DNA of 29,774 nucleotides from an uncultured Solirubrobacter sp. (GTDB lineage: Bacteria > Actinomycetota > Thermoleophilia > Solirubrobacterales > Solirubrobacteraceae). Position numbers and translations under genes: made by a program. The DNA lies in assembly GCA_937871635.1 (NCBI GenBank), contig CALMNS010000570.1:1-29774 (forward strand). The letters run 5' to 3'. Of this stretch, positions 1 through 7,490 are shown in pieces (position 1 is the stretch's first letter; each line of letters opens with the position of its first letter). A model generated the notes under the pieces. The model worked only from the letters and a program-made list of their open reading frames with translations. It made no database searches and was not told the DNA's origin.

Positions 1-366
1 TCCTATGCCTTCTCAGCGATCGCCGTCGACGTTCGGTGGGCGGAGGAGAACCACACGCACGTCGTCAACCTCCTCGCCGGCCTCGAGGAGGCGACCCGGT
101 GGGCCGAGACCAACCGCGAGGAGGCAGCTCAGATCCTCGCGGCAGCGACACACACCGACCTCGGCCACGCCCGTCGAGGTCTCGATCACATGATCGACGA
201 GGACGTCGTGCCCGCCGATCTCCGCATCAGTCGGCGAGGACTCGATGCCGTCTTCTCAACGATGGTCGCTGCCGGGACCGTCGATGGCGATGCGGGCCTC
301 GACTACGGTCGGTGCGTCGACGATCGATACAGGCTCGAAGTCGCAGCGCAAGCGGGCAACGGCTGA
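1..366 (+). CDS. ABC transporter substrate-binding protein, C-terminal part (SsuA/TauA/NMT1-like)
   Basis: The first reading frame is open from the first base to a TGA at 364-366, giving 121 codons with no start, so the gene is cut by the window edge. The visible part matches the C-terminal helices of periplasmic binding proteins for nitrate, taurine or aliphatic sulfonates: a 'VDVRWAEENHTHVVNLLAGL' stretch, then a helix with 'TRWAETNREEAAQIL', and a final 'RCVDDRY' near the end, which resembles the family's closing 'yvDdsyl' element. The family delivers a small anionic or aromatic ligand to a membrane permease. Beside a gentisate cluster, an aromatic-acid substrate is plausible but is inference. 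It is convergent with the SnoaL-like gene, 46 bases away. The family is fairly sure; the ligand is unknown. Confidence 0.75.
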   Translation, partial: SYAFSAIAVDVRWAEENHTHVVNLLAGLEEATRWAETNREEAAQILAAATHTDLGHARRGLDHMIDEDVVPADLRISRRGLDAVFSTMVAAGTVDGDAGLDYGRCVDDRYRLEVAAQAGNG

Positions 367-412
367 CCAGACAAGCCGCGGAGCTCGGGCGCATGCTCGC
401 TCGTGACCCTCC

Positions 413-841
413 TCATGGCGAGGCGGTCTGCTCGGCTCCCTCGAGCGCTGTGTCCAGGGCCCGCTCGTCGAGATAGACGCGTTCGGAGACGATCTTGCCA
501 TCGACGACTCTCGCGAACAGCGCCCCATGGATGGTGAGACGAAGGTCCGTGGGCGGCACCTGCCGGTCGGGCAACGTCAACGTCCGGCTATGGGTTCCTT
601 CGAATACGAACTCCTCAGCGACCATGTCGCCGCTCGCGACCTGGTTGACGACGGTGATCCGGGCGTCGGGGCACGCCTCCTGCCAGACGCGCGTGAAGTC
701 GGCGATCGCCTCCCGACCCTCGCGGACGTTGCCCGGCGTTGTGATGAGCGCTCGCTCGTCGAACATGCGCAGGTGTGCGTCGTGGTCGCCGGCGTTCGAC
801 AGTGCGTGGGCCTCCGCGAGGACCGACTTCGGGTCGAGCAT
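413..841 (-). CDS. SnoaL-like / NTF2-fold protein
   Basis: This 142-residue protein starts at an ATG preceded by AAGGAGGAGACA, a strong ribosome site. Its layout is that of a single NTF2-like domain: an N-terminal helix (AEAHALSNAGDHDAHLRMF), a strand with 'ALITTPGNVREGREAIADF', then paired strands ending in 'GALFARVVDGKIVSERVYLD'. That last block is typical of SnoaL-like polyketide cyclase-family proteins, which bind small hydrophobic molecules and include cyclases, isomerases and non-catalytic members. It is the last gene of the minus-strand gentisate operon, 132 bases after the epoxide hydrolase-like gene, so a role in handling an aromatic intermediate is possible. No reaction can be assigned from sequence. 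Confidence 0.85.
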   Translation of the reverse strand: MLDPKSVLAEAHALSNAGDHDAHLRMFDERALITTPGNVREGREAIADFTRVWQEACPDARITVVNQVASGDMVAEEFVFEGTHSRTLTLPDRQVPPTDLRLTIHGALFARVVDGKIVSERVYLDERALDTALEGAEQTASP

Positions 842-931
842 TGTCTCCTCCTTGCTGGGGTTGTTGGGGCCTTGATGCGAGACGCGTCGCCGAAGCCCGT
901 CGACCTGACGGGCAGTCCGGCGGTTTGAACG

Positions 932-957
932 CGCCGCCGAAGCTGCCTGAGGCGGCG
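932..957. terminator. GC hairpin between hydrolase and SnoaL genes
   Basis: CGCCGCC (932-938) pairs perfectly with GGCGGCG (951-957) around a 12-base loop in the 132-base gap. There is no T-tract. It could attenuate transcription running on from the hydrolase or be an mRNA processing structure. Confidence 0.3.
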
Positions 958-973
958 TGGCGGGCAGCGCCCG

Positions 974-1906
974 TCAGGTCGAGGGCTTCGAGGTCAGAGG
1001 CGTCTCGGCGATGAAGTCCTCGATGCGAGCGACCAGAGCGCCGGGATCCTCCTCCGCGATCCAGTGGCCGACGCCTGGGATGGTTCCTCCCCTGACGTCG
1101 TCGGCCACTTCTCGCAGCATCGCGAGCGGCAAGTCGCCCCACAGGGCTCCTCCCAGGGCGAGGACCGGCATACGTAGTTGCGCTGGGGTGTTGGCCCGCA
1201 ACCAGGCCTCGTCCGTGGCCAGTCCCTCGCGGAACCAAGCCAAGGCGGAGCGCAGCCCGCCCGGCGCCGTCAGGTGACACGCATAGTGCTCGATGTCGTC
1301 CTCGAAGGTGCCGGGGCGCTCGGCGTAGTCGTGCATCAGCGCCCGCACGAACTGGTACTCGTTGCCGGTGATGATGGCCTCCGCCAGGTCCGGCCTCGTC
1401 AGGAAGGGCCAGTGCCAGAACGTCGGCCACGTCGACGGGTCGCTCGTGAGCACCGCTGCCTCTATGAAGACCAGACGCTCGACTCGCTCCGGGTGCTCGG
1501 CCGCGAAGAAGTAGGAGACCACTGCCCCGAGGTCGTGCCCGACCAGCGTCACGCGCTCGATCCCGCTGTGGTCCAGTACCGCGAGGAGGTCCTGGCCGCC
1601 TTGCGTCGTGCCGTATCCGGTGAGCGGTCGGGCGGAGTCGCCGAATCCCCGCAGGTCGGGTATCAGCAGAGTGTGGCTTTGACCTAGCAGGCGCGCACTG
1701 GCTCGCCACGCCCGCCAGGACTGGGGGAACCCGTGGACGAGCATCAGCGCAGACTCAGGAGCGCCGGAGGGCGAATCTGCGTCTACGCGGACGTAGTGGA
1801 CGAGCGGGTCTGCGTCTGTCGTGTAGCGATCTTGGAAGACGACGGGAAGACCTTCGCCGTGGGGCTCGGCATCGACCCTCTCGGTCGCGCTGGCGGGGGA
1901 GCTCAT
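974..1906 (-). CDS. Alpha/beta hydrolase, epoxide hydrolase-like
   Basis: The protein has about 310 residues from the ATG at 1906. That ATG is preceded by GAAAGGACACAG and overlaps the previous stop as ATGA; an upstream in-frame ATG at 2002 lies inside the preceding gene and is less likely. Family marks are the oxyanion motif HGFPQ (LMLVHGFPQSW), the strand 'LIPDLRGFGDS', the nucleophile elbow GHDLG with Asp at the nucleophile position, and a C-terminal 'GVGHWIAEEDP' carrying the catalytic His. An Asp nucleophile is the signature of epoxide hydrolases, fluoroacetate dehalogenases and haloalkane dehalogenases rather than Ser esterases. It is co-transcribed with gentisate dioxygenase, so it may open an epoxide or act on a ring-derived substrate. 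The fold is certain; the substrate is unknown. Confidence 0.88.
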   Translation of the reverse strand: MSSPASATERVDAEPHGEGLPVVFQDRYTTDADPLVHYVRVDADSPSGAPESALMLVHGFPQSWRAWRASARLLGQSHTLLIPDLRGFGDSARPLTGYGTTQGGQDLLAVLDHSGIERVTLVGHDLGAVVSYFFAAEHPERVERLVFIEAAVLTSDPSTWPTFWHWPFLTRPDLAEAIITGNEYQFVRALMHDYAERPGTFEDDIEHYACHLTAPGGLRSALAWFREGLATDEAWLRANTPAQLRMPVLALGGALWGDLPLAMLREVADDVRGGTIPGVGHWIAEEDPGALVARIEDFIAETPLTSKPST

Positions 1907-2427
1907 GTCTGTGTCCTTTCGTGGTGGGTTCGGTGAACGGGGCATGCGAGTGCGGCCGGCAGCGTGGCCTCGGAGGCCCCGAGCGCGACGGCGACGCGCC
2001 AAACTTCGCGCGCGCGCTCACCGAGAAGCCCGAGGGGCGACGCAGGACCGCGTTCGATGTCTGCGACCTCGAGGGTCCACAGCCCGGCTGGCAGGTCTCG
2101 CCATTCGACGCGCAGGTGGATTGAGGAGTGCTCCACGAGGTGCAGCAACGCCGCCGAGGGCATGGACGCGCCAATGGCCACTCGATCCTCGCGCTCCGCC
2201 GACAGCTGTGACCACGGGCGTGGCGTCCCTTCACGGACGGCTGCGGTGAAGCTGGCGATGGCGCGAGCCGAGTATCCGGCCTCGGCGATGGTCGTCCGTC
2301 GTCGCCGACTGATGGCGGGATCATCCGGGGTGTCCAGTCCGGCCTCGGCGAGCACGAAGACGCGACGGAGCATCGCGGCGGTGCCGCGGAAGACGTTCGT
2401 GAAGGTTTCCGCGCTCGGCCGGCTCAC
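1903..2427 (-). CDS. Maleylpyruvate isomerase family protein (mycothiol-dependent type), metal ligands altered
   Basis: From the GTG at 2427 the protein has 174 residues; an in-frame TTG at 2445 would overlap the previous gene by 14 bases. The region 'HSSIHLRVEWRD' followed by 'ERAREVWRVAVALGA' matches the DinB-like N-terminal domain of mycothiol-dependent maleylpyruvate isomerase, which converts maleylpyruvate to fumarylpyruvate after gentisate cleavage. Its place directly after gentisate dioxygenase fits exactly. From memory, the Corynebacterium enzyme binds zinc through a His in an 'AHVAYNA' stretch and through Glu and His of 'EVWIHAVDLG'. Here the equivalents are Glu49 (AEAGYSA), Glu141 (kept) and Val145, so two of three ligands are missing. 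The C-terminal domain is also short. It may be a diverged or inactive member. Confidence 0.75.
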   Translation of the reverse strand: MSRPSAETFTNVFRGTAAMLRRVFVLAEAGLDTPDDPAISRRRRTTIAEAGYSARAIASFTAAVREGTPRPWSQLSAEREDRVAIGASMPSAALLHLVEHSSIHLRVEWRDLPAGLWTLEVADIERGPASPLGLLGERAREVWRVAVALGASEATLPAALACPVHRTHHERTQT

Positions 2428-2431
2428 CGCG

Positions 2432-3571
2432 TCAGGATCCGACAACGTGAGTGCGCGCGAAGCCCAGGCGCTCGATCACCGGTGCGTCGCTGAACCGGAA
2501 GCAGTCCAGGGGCGAGTCGGCTTCGATGCTCCAGGCTACCCACGACGGGACCACCACGAGGTCGCCCCGACCGACCTGGTGGCGTTCGTCGCCCAACACG
2601 AAGGTGCCCGAGCCGTCGAAGACCTGCCACACCGAGGAGCCCACCTCGTGGCGACGCGTCGTCGTCGTGCCCGCCCGCAGGCGGTGCAGCTCGGCGCGCA
2701 ACGTCGGCAGCACGTCCCCGCCGGTCGTCGGGTTGGTGTAGCGGATGCCGGCGTGCCCTGGCTCGATGGTCGACGGGAAGCCCTCGTCCTCGAGGGAGAG
2801 CTGCTGGCGCAGCGCGCGGTCGGTGTGCTCCCAGCGATAGGCCGCCAGCGGCGAGCTGACCTGGGGCTCGAGCTGCGTCAGTGGCCGCAGCCCCGGATAG
2901 GCCCACAGGCGCTCGGCCCGTGACGTCGCCGGGCTCGCCTCGTCGGTGACGCGCTCCGAGCCGTACTCGAAGAATCCGACGTCGATGTAGTCCGACAGCG
3001 GCACGTCGAGGCCGTCGATCCAGGCCATGGGCGCGTCCGTGTCGTTGTGGTGGCCGTGGAAGTGCCAGCCCGGCGTCAGCAGGAAGTCTCCGCGGCGCAT
3101 CGCGACCGGGTCGCCGTTGACGACCGTCCAAACGCCCTCGCCCTCGACGACGAAACGGAATGCGTGTTGGGAGTGGCGGTGCTCCGGTGCCGTCTCGCCG
3201 CCGCCAAGCCACTGGATGGCCGCCCAGATCGTCGGCGTGGCGTAGGGCGCGCCGCCGAGCCCCGGGTTGGCCAGCGCGAGGGCCCGGCGCTCGCCTCCTC
3301 GCCCGACCGGGACGAGTTCACCGGCGCGCTCGGCTAACGCGCGCAGCGCCTCCCAACGCCACAGGTGCGGCACCGCCTTTGAGCGCGGATGGAACGTCAG
3401 GACGTTCGACGTCTGCGTCCAGAGCGGGCTGAGGTCACTGCGCGTCACCTGCTCGTAGAACTCGCGCAGCTCGGGACCCTCCTCAAGGTCTGCGTTCTGC
3501 AGCTCCGCGGTGTCGGTGTCGATGTCGCTTCCTCCTCTCGGTCTGTGGGTCTGTGCAGGACGCCGTTCCAC
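2432..3571 (-). CDS. Gentisate 1,2-dioxygenase
   Basis: This bicupin protein cleaves gentisate to maleylpyruvate using Fe(II) and O2 in the cytoplasm. The N-terminal cupin carries His131 and His133 (PEHRHSQHAFRF) and a 'TPGWHFHGHHND' block around 166-177, the expected iron ligands. 'SPLWTQ' and 'PHLWRWE' near the start are typical of the family. The second cupin (about 285-370) has 'SSVWQVFDGSGTFVLGD'. The open frame starts at a GTG (3571), but the clear Shine-Dalgarno GAGAGGAGG lies inside it, seven bases before an in-frame ATC; a second GAGGAGG precedes an in-frame CTG at 'LREFYEQ'. The start is therefore uncertain while the rest is not. It is the first gene of the minus-strand operon and diverges from the flavin hydroxylase. 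Confidence 0.95.
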   Translation of the reverse strand: MERRPAQTHRPRGGSDIDTDTAELQNADLEEGPELREFYEQVTRSDLSPLWTQTSNVLTFHPRSKAVPHLWRWEALRALAERAGELVPVGRGGERRALALANPGLGGAPYATPTIWAAIQWLGGGETAPEHRHSQHAFRFVVEGEGVWTVVNGDPVAMRRGDFLLTPGWHFHGHHNDTDAPMAWIDGLDVPLSDYIDVGFFEYGSERVTDEASPATSRAERLWAYPGLRPLTQLEPQVSSPLAAYRWEHTDRALRQQLSLEDEGFPSTIEPGHAGIRYTNPTTGGDVLPTLRAELHRLRAGTTTTRRHEVGSSVWQVFDGSGTFVLGDERHQVGRGDLVVVPSWVAWSIEADSPLDCFRFSDAPVIERLGFARTHVVGS

Positions 3572-3631
3572 TGCAGAGCGCAGCCAGCTCGCGAGGCATG
3601 CGGGCGGTCCAACTCGGGCTCGGCATCATTG

Positions 3632-3650
3632 CTACTGTATAGAACTGTAG
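3632..3650. promoter_or_regulatory. Divergent promoter with dyad operator (gentisate dioxygenase / hydroxylase)
   Basis: The intergenic region holds the imperfect dyad CTACtGT-N5-ACtGTAG at 3632-3650. It overlaps possible -10 boxes on both strands: TATAGA (3638-3643) for the hydroxylase and TATACA on the minus strand, with TTCTGC 17 bases upstream as a -35. A regulator bound here, probably the adjacent IclR protein, could control both directions. The sites are read by eye. Confidence 0.45.
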
Positions 3651-3686
3651 ACCATCTAGCAGAATTAGCGGTCGAGGGGCGGAAAC

Positions 3687-4880
3687 ATGAACGACGTAGT
3701 CGCTGTCATCGGCGGAGGAATCGGTGGGCTCACCGCCGCCACGGCGCTGGCAGCGCAAGGTTTCGCCGTGCGTGTGGTCGAGCAAGCCCCGGAGTTCAGC
3801 GAGATCGGTGCGGGCATCCAACTCGGTCCCAACCTGCTGCGCGCCCTGGACCACCTGGGACTGCGCGACCGGGTCCTCGCGAACGCCTGGGCGGCTCCCA
3901 ACCTTCGGGTGAACGACTCCGTTGACGGCCAGCCCATCGACTGCATCCCCGTCGGCGACGGCTTCCGCGAGCGCTTCGGTCAGCCCTACGCGTTGACGCA
4001 CCGCGCGGACCTGCTGGCCACCTTGCAGGAGGCCTGCCAGGCGAACCCCGCAATCGAGCTGATGACCGGCTGCCGCGTGGACGCGCTGCACGAGGAGAGC
4101 GACCGGGTCGTCATCGGCCTCGCAGGCGGCGAGACGCTGGAGGCGCCGACGGTTATCGGAGCCGACGGCCTGTGGTCACGGGTTCGCGAGCACGTCATAG
4201 GTGACGGCAAGCCGCGCGTCACGGGGCACATCGCCTACCGCGGCGTGCTCGCCGCCGATGACGTGCCCGAGGACCTCTGGTCGCCTGACATGACCATCTG
4301 GCTCGGCCCCCGCACCCATCTCGTGCACTACCCGCTGCGCCGCGGCACGCTCTACAACCTCGTCGCCGTCTTCCACTCCGACCGCTACACGGAGGGCTAC
4401 GACGAGGTCGGCGAGGTCGAGGAGCTGTGGCGCCACTTCGACGGGGCACACCAAAGCGTCCGCGCACTGCTCGAGCGCATCGACGTCTGGAAGTACTGGG
4501 TTCTCTGTGACCGGCTGCCGCGGCGCGGGTGGACGACGGGGCGCATGACGCTGCTGGGCGACGCGGCGCATCCCATGCTGCAGTACCTGGCTCAGGGGGC
4601 GGGCATGGCCATCGAGGACGGCCTGCGGCTCGCCCTGGAGCTGGCACGCGCCGAGGGTGACCCACAAGTGGCCCTGCCCCGCTACGAGGAGCAGCGCGTG
4701 CTGCGCACGGGTCGGGCGCAGATCATGGCGCGGCTCTACGGCGAGGCCTTCCACGCCGACAGCGTGACCCGGGAGCTGCGCAACGAGATGTTGCGAGCCC
4801 GCACGCCTGAGCAGAGTTGGGACAGCATGGCCTGGCTCTACGACCACGATCCGGTCGCGCGCGAGCCGCAGGTCGCCTGA
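3687..4880 (+). CDS. FAD-dependent 3-hydroxybenzoate 6-monooxygenase (or salicylate hydroxylase-like)
   Basis: This 397-residue class A flavoprotein monooxygenase starts at an ATG preceded by GAGGGGCGG. FAD binding is shown by GGGIGG at residues 9-14, the DG motif 'VIGADGLWSRVR' near 155, and the GD motif 'LLGDAAHPMLQYLAQGAGMA' near 288. The 'QYLAQGA' wording favours 3-hydroxybenzoate 6-hydroxylases, which para-hydroxylate 3-hydroxybenzoate to gentisate with NAD(P)H and O2. A salicylate 5- or 1-hydroxylase role cannot be excluded. Divergence from gentisate dioxygenase makes gentisate the likely product. It is followed 148 bases later by the IclR regulator gene on the same strand. Length is usual for the family and no key motif is missing. 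Confidence 0.9.
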   Translation: MNDVVAVIGGGIGGLTAATALAAQGFAVRVVEQAPEFSEIGAGIQLGPNLLRALDHLGLRDRVLANAWAAPNLRVNDSVDGQPIDCIPVGDGFRERFGQPYALTHRADLLATLQEACQANPAIELMTGCRVDALHEESDRVVIGLAGGETLEAPTVIGADGLWSRVREHVIGDGKPRVTGHIAYRGVLAADDVPEDLWSPDMTIWLGPRTHLVHYPLRRGTLYNLVAVFHSDRYTEGYDEVGEVEELWRHFDGAHQSVRALLERIDVWKYWVLCDRLPRRGWTTGRMTLLGDAAHPMLQYLAQGAGMAIEDGLRLALELARAEGDPQVALPRYEEQRVLRTGRAQIMARLYGEAFHADSVTRELRNEMLRARTPEQSWDSMAWLYDHDPVAREPQVA

Positions 4881-5009
4881 TGCTGCCGTAGGCCGGTAGC
4901 CGGTCGGCCGGGCGTCCGGCGCCGGCGCCGGCGGCGAACATCCGACGCCGTTCTGACGATCCGGCCGCCGATTTGGAGGAACCGTCTCAGCGTCCGGATC
5001 ACCGCGTTC

Positions 5010-5037
5010 GTTCTGGTATAGAGAACACGTGGTCTCT
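5010..5037. promoter_or_regulatory. IclR gene promoter with overlapping palindromes
   Basis: GTTCT (5010-5014) and AGAAC (5022-5026) form an inverted repeat with seven bases between. It overlaps an 18-base near-perfect palindrome at 5020-5037 (AGAGA-a-CACGTG-g-TCTCT, one mismatched pair) that contains the GTG start. The extended -10 TGGTATAGA ends seven bases before the GTG, so the mRNA is probably leaderless. This fits autoregulation by the IclR protein. Confidence 0.5.
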
Positions 5038-5805
5038 GCTCACACGGACAAGCCCCCGTATCCCATCGCGTCGGTCGACAATGCGCTCCAGACCCTGCAA
5101 CTCGTCAAGGAGACCGGCAGCGTGCGAGTCGCCGACGTCAGCCAAACGCTCGGCGTCGCGCGCTCGTCGGCGCACCGGCTGCTGGCGATGCTGGCCTACC
5201 GCGGCTACGTCCGCCAGGATCCCGACAGCAAGGCCTATCTGGCCGGTCCCGCCTTGGTGGAGCTCGGCTTAGCCGTCGTGCGGAACATGGACGTGCGGCA
5301 GTCCGCACGTCCGCTGATGGAACGCGTCGTGGCCGAGACGGGGGAGACGACGAGCCTCGTGCTCCTCGATGGGGCCAAGGTGCTCTTTGTCGACTGCGTC
5401 GAGGGGACGCGCTCGCTGCGAGTCGCTTCCCGGACGGGCCTCATGATGGAGGCGCACTGCACCGCGGCGGGCAAGTCGATGCTCGCGCTCATGCGTTTCG
5501 AGCAACTACGGGCCCTGTACCCCGAGGACGAATTGCCGCAGATGACGGGGAACTCGCTGTCCTCCTTCTCCGACCTCGAAGGCGAGCTGACGCAGGTCCG
5601 GCGCCTCGGCTACGCCACGAACGTCCTCGAGAGCGAGGAGGACATGTGCGCGGTCGCGGTCGCGCTCAGCAGCCAGAGCGGCATGCCCATCGCCTCCATC
5701 AGCGTAGCGGGACCCGCTTCGCGCCTTTCGCGGGAGCGCCTTCGTCAGGTGGCGGACTTCCTGGCAGGCGCGGCCGCTGAATACGACGCGGTGGGCACGC
5801 ACTAA
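5029..5805 (+). CDS. IclR family transcriptional regulator
   Basis: This 258-residue protein starts at a GTG. The N-terminal winged helix-turn-helix runs from about residue 10 to 75 (DNALQTLQLVKE, then 'VADVSQTLGVARSSAHRLL', then 'YRGYVRQDPDSKAY'). The IclR effector domain follows, with 'VVAETGETTSLVLLDGAKVL', 'LMMEAHCTAAGKSMLAL' and the closing 'ASISVAGPASRLSRERL' typical of the family. IclR proteins bind small aromatic or carboxylic acids and often control aromatic pathways. It sits between the ring-hydroxylation and aldehyde/2-oxo acid genes, so it is the natural local regulator. Repeats around its own start and in neighbouring promoters support that, but effector and sites are inferred. 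Confidence 0.93.
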   Translation: MVSAHTDKPPYPIASVDNALQTLQLVKETGSVRVADVSQTLGVARSSAHRLLAMLAYRGYVRQDPDSKAYLAGPALVELGLAVVRNMDVRQSARPLMERVVAETGETTSLVLLDGAKVLFVDCVEGTRSLRVASRTGLMMEAHCTAAGKSMLALMRFEQLRALYPEDELPQMTGNSLSSFSDLEGELTQVRRLGYATNVLESEEDMCAVAVALSSQSGMPIASISVAGPASRLSRERLRQVADFLAGAAAEYDAVGTH

Positions 5806-5898
5806 GCCACAGCTCACGTCCCACGCCGAACCCCGAGGATGTGGGCCATCCGGGAGCTTACTCCCAGGCCCACGCACCCACCGGATCCGGGCGAGACT

Positions 5899-5924
5899 CT
5901 GTACAGTGGTACGCAGTTCTACAG
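5899..5924. promoter_or_regulatory. Possible operator/promoter upstream of aldehyde dehydrogenase
   Basis: CTGTACAG (5899-5906) and the partner TTCTACAG (5917-5924) lie about 75-100 bases before the aldehyde dehydrogenase start. TACAGT at 5902-5907 could be a -10 box. CAGTTCTACAG shares the CAGTTCTA word with the gentisate promoter read on its minus strand. This suggests a common regulator. Confidence 0.4.
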
Positions 5925-5996
5925 GGAAGAACGCTGGAGACTCGCTCTCGCGGCGCACGTTCCTCTTGGCAAAGCGCTCCACAGGAGATGAGGCGG

Positions 5997-7490
5997 ATGA
6001 CGGCGGACAACGGAGTGCAGGGACACCGCGTGCTCGATGGCCTCGAGTCGCGGTCGTTCCGGATGCTCATCGGCGGGGAGCTGGTCGATGGTCTCGCCGG
6101 CGAGACGATGGACAGCCGCAGCCCATCGCTCGAACGCAAGGTCGCCGAGGTGCCAGCCGCCGGCGTGGAGGACGTCGAGCGAGCGGTCGGCGCCGCCAAG
6201 CAGGCCTTCCCGGCCTGGCGTGACCTGGACAAGCGCACGCGCGTCCGGCACGTCCGCGACGTCATCGAGGCCGTGGTGACCGACGCCGAGGAACTCGGCG
6301 CGCTCGATGCAGTCGACGGCGGCAACCCGGTGACCGCGATGCGCTCCGACGTCGCACTGGCCGCCTCGCTGCTCGAGGTCGCCTTCGAGAACCTCGGCTC
6401 GCTGAAGGGCGAGACGGTGCCCATTAGCAACGACCACCTCAACTACACGGTACGCGAACCGTTCGGCGTGGTGGGCAAGATCATCGCCTACCACCACCCG
6501 CTGCTGTTCGCCACGCGGGCGCTCGTCCCGATCCTCGCCGGCAACACCGTCGTGCTCAAGACGCCCGACCAGACCCAGCTCTCGGGCCTGCGTCTCGGTG
6601 AGATCGTCGCGGACCTGCTGCCGCCCGGCGTCTTGAACGTCGTCAGCGGCATGGGGGCCATCGCCGGGGACGCACTCGCACGCCATCCGGACGTGCGCCG
6701 CCTGGCCTTCACCGGCAGCCCACGAACGGGGCGCACCATCCAGCGGTCGGCGGCCGAGTCGGCCGTCAAGACGGTCAGCCTCGAGCTGGGCGGCAAGAAC
6801 CCGCTCATCGTGCTCCCGGACGCCGACCTCGAGATGACGGCGCAAGGCGCGGTCAAGGGCATGAACTTCCACTGGACCGCGGGGCAGTCCTGCGGCTCGA
6901 CGTCGCGCCTGGTGGTCCACGAGTCGCTGGCCGACGAGCTGGTGGAGCGCGTCGTCGCCCAACTGGCCGACATCAGAATCGGCGACCCGCTTGACCCCGC
7001 GACCGAGATGGGCGCCCTCGTCTCGGAGGCACAGCGCGACAAGGTCATGCACTACATCGACAGCGCGCAACAGAGCGGGGCCGAGCTCGTCGCCGGCGGT
7101 GACAGGCCGCAGGAGCTCTCCTCTGGCCTCTACGTCGCACCGACCGTCTTCAAGAACGTCCCCGCGGACGCGCCCGTCGCCCAGGAGGAGATCTTCGGGC
7201 CCGTGCTCTCGGTCATCACCTGGCGCGAGGAGGAGGAGGCGCTTGCCATCGCCAACGGCGTGCAGTACGGCCTGACGTCGAGCATCTTCACACGCGACGT
7301 CGCGCGCGCTCACCGACTCGCGCGTCGCCTCGACGCCGGATACGTCTGGATCAACAGCACCTCCCAGCACTTCCCCGGCATGCCGTTCGGCGGCTTCAAG
7401 GACTCCGGCATCGGCCGCGAGGAAGACGGGGCCGAGCTGCTCGCTTACACCCAGGCCAAGTCGGTCAACGTGTCGCTCGGCGCCGCGTGA
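5997..7490 (+). CDS. NAD(P)-dependent aldehyde dehydrogenase
   Basis: This 497-residue enzyme oxidises an aldehyde to the carboxylic acid. The ATG at 5997 is preceded by GGAG at a suitable distance; the open frame extends to 5841 without a better site. Key residues are Glu263 in 'VSLELGGKNP' and the nucleophile Cys299 in 'TAGQSCGSTSRL'. The NAD-fold segment 'FTGSPRTGRTI', 'EEIFGPVLSVI' and the C-terminal 'FPGMPFGGFKDSGIGREE' are all intact. Its stop overlaps the start of the ThDP enzyme as GTGA, so the two are translationally coupled. A decarboxylase making an aldehyde followed by its oxidation gives a 2-oxo acid to acid route. With the adjacent hydroxylase, a hydroxybenzaldehyde substrate is plausible but unproven. 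Confidence 0.93.
   Translation: MTADNGVQGHRVLDGLESRSFRMLIGGELVDGLAGETMDSRSPSLERKVAEVPAAGVEDVERAVGAAKQAFPAWRDLDKRTRVRHVRDVIEAVVTDAEELGALDAVDGGNPVTAMRSDVALAASLLEVAFENLGSLKGETVPISNDHLNYTVREPFGVVGKIIAYHHPLLFATRALVPILAGNTVVLKTPDQTQLSGLRLGEIVADLLPPGVLNVVSGMGAIAGDALARHPDVRRLAFTGSPRTGRTIQRSAAESAVKTVSLELGGKNPLIVLPDADLEMTAQGAVKGMNFHWTAGQSCGSTSRLVVHESLADELVERVVAQLADIRIGDPLDPATEMGALVSEAQRDKVMHYIDSAQQSGAELVAGGDRPQELSSGLYVAPTVFKNVPADAPVAQEEIFGPVLSVITWREEEEALAIANGVQYGLTSSIFTRDVARAHRLARRLDAGYVWINSTSQHFPGMPFGGFKDSGIGREEDGAELLAYTQAKSVNVSLGAA

Noticed and set aside
5919..7370. Long minus-strand frame of 483 residues opposite the aldehyde dehydrogenase
   Set aside because: It is a complementary-strand shadow caused by high G+C; the plus frame has all aldehyde dehydrogenase motifs.
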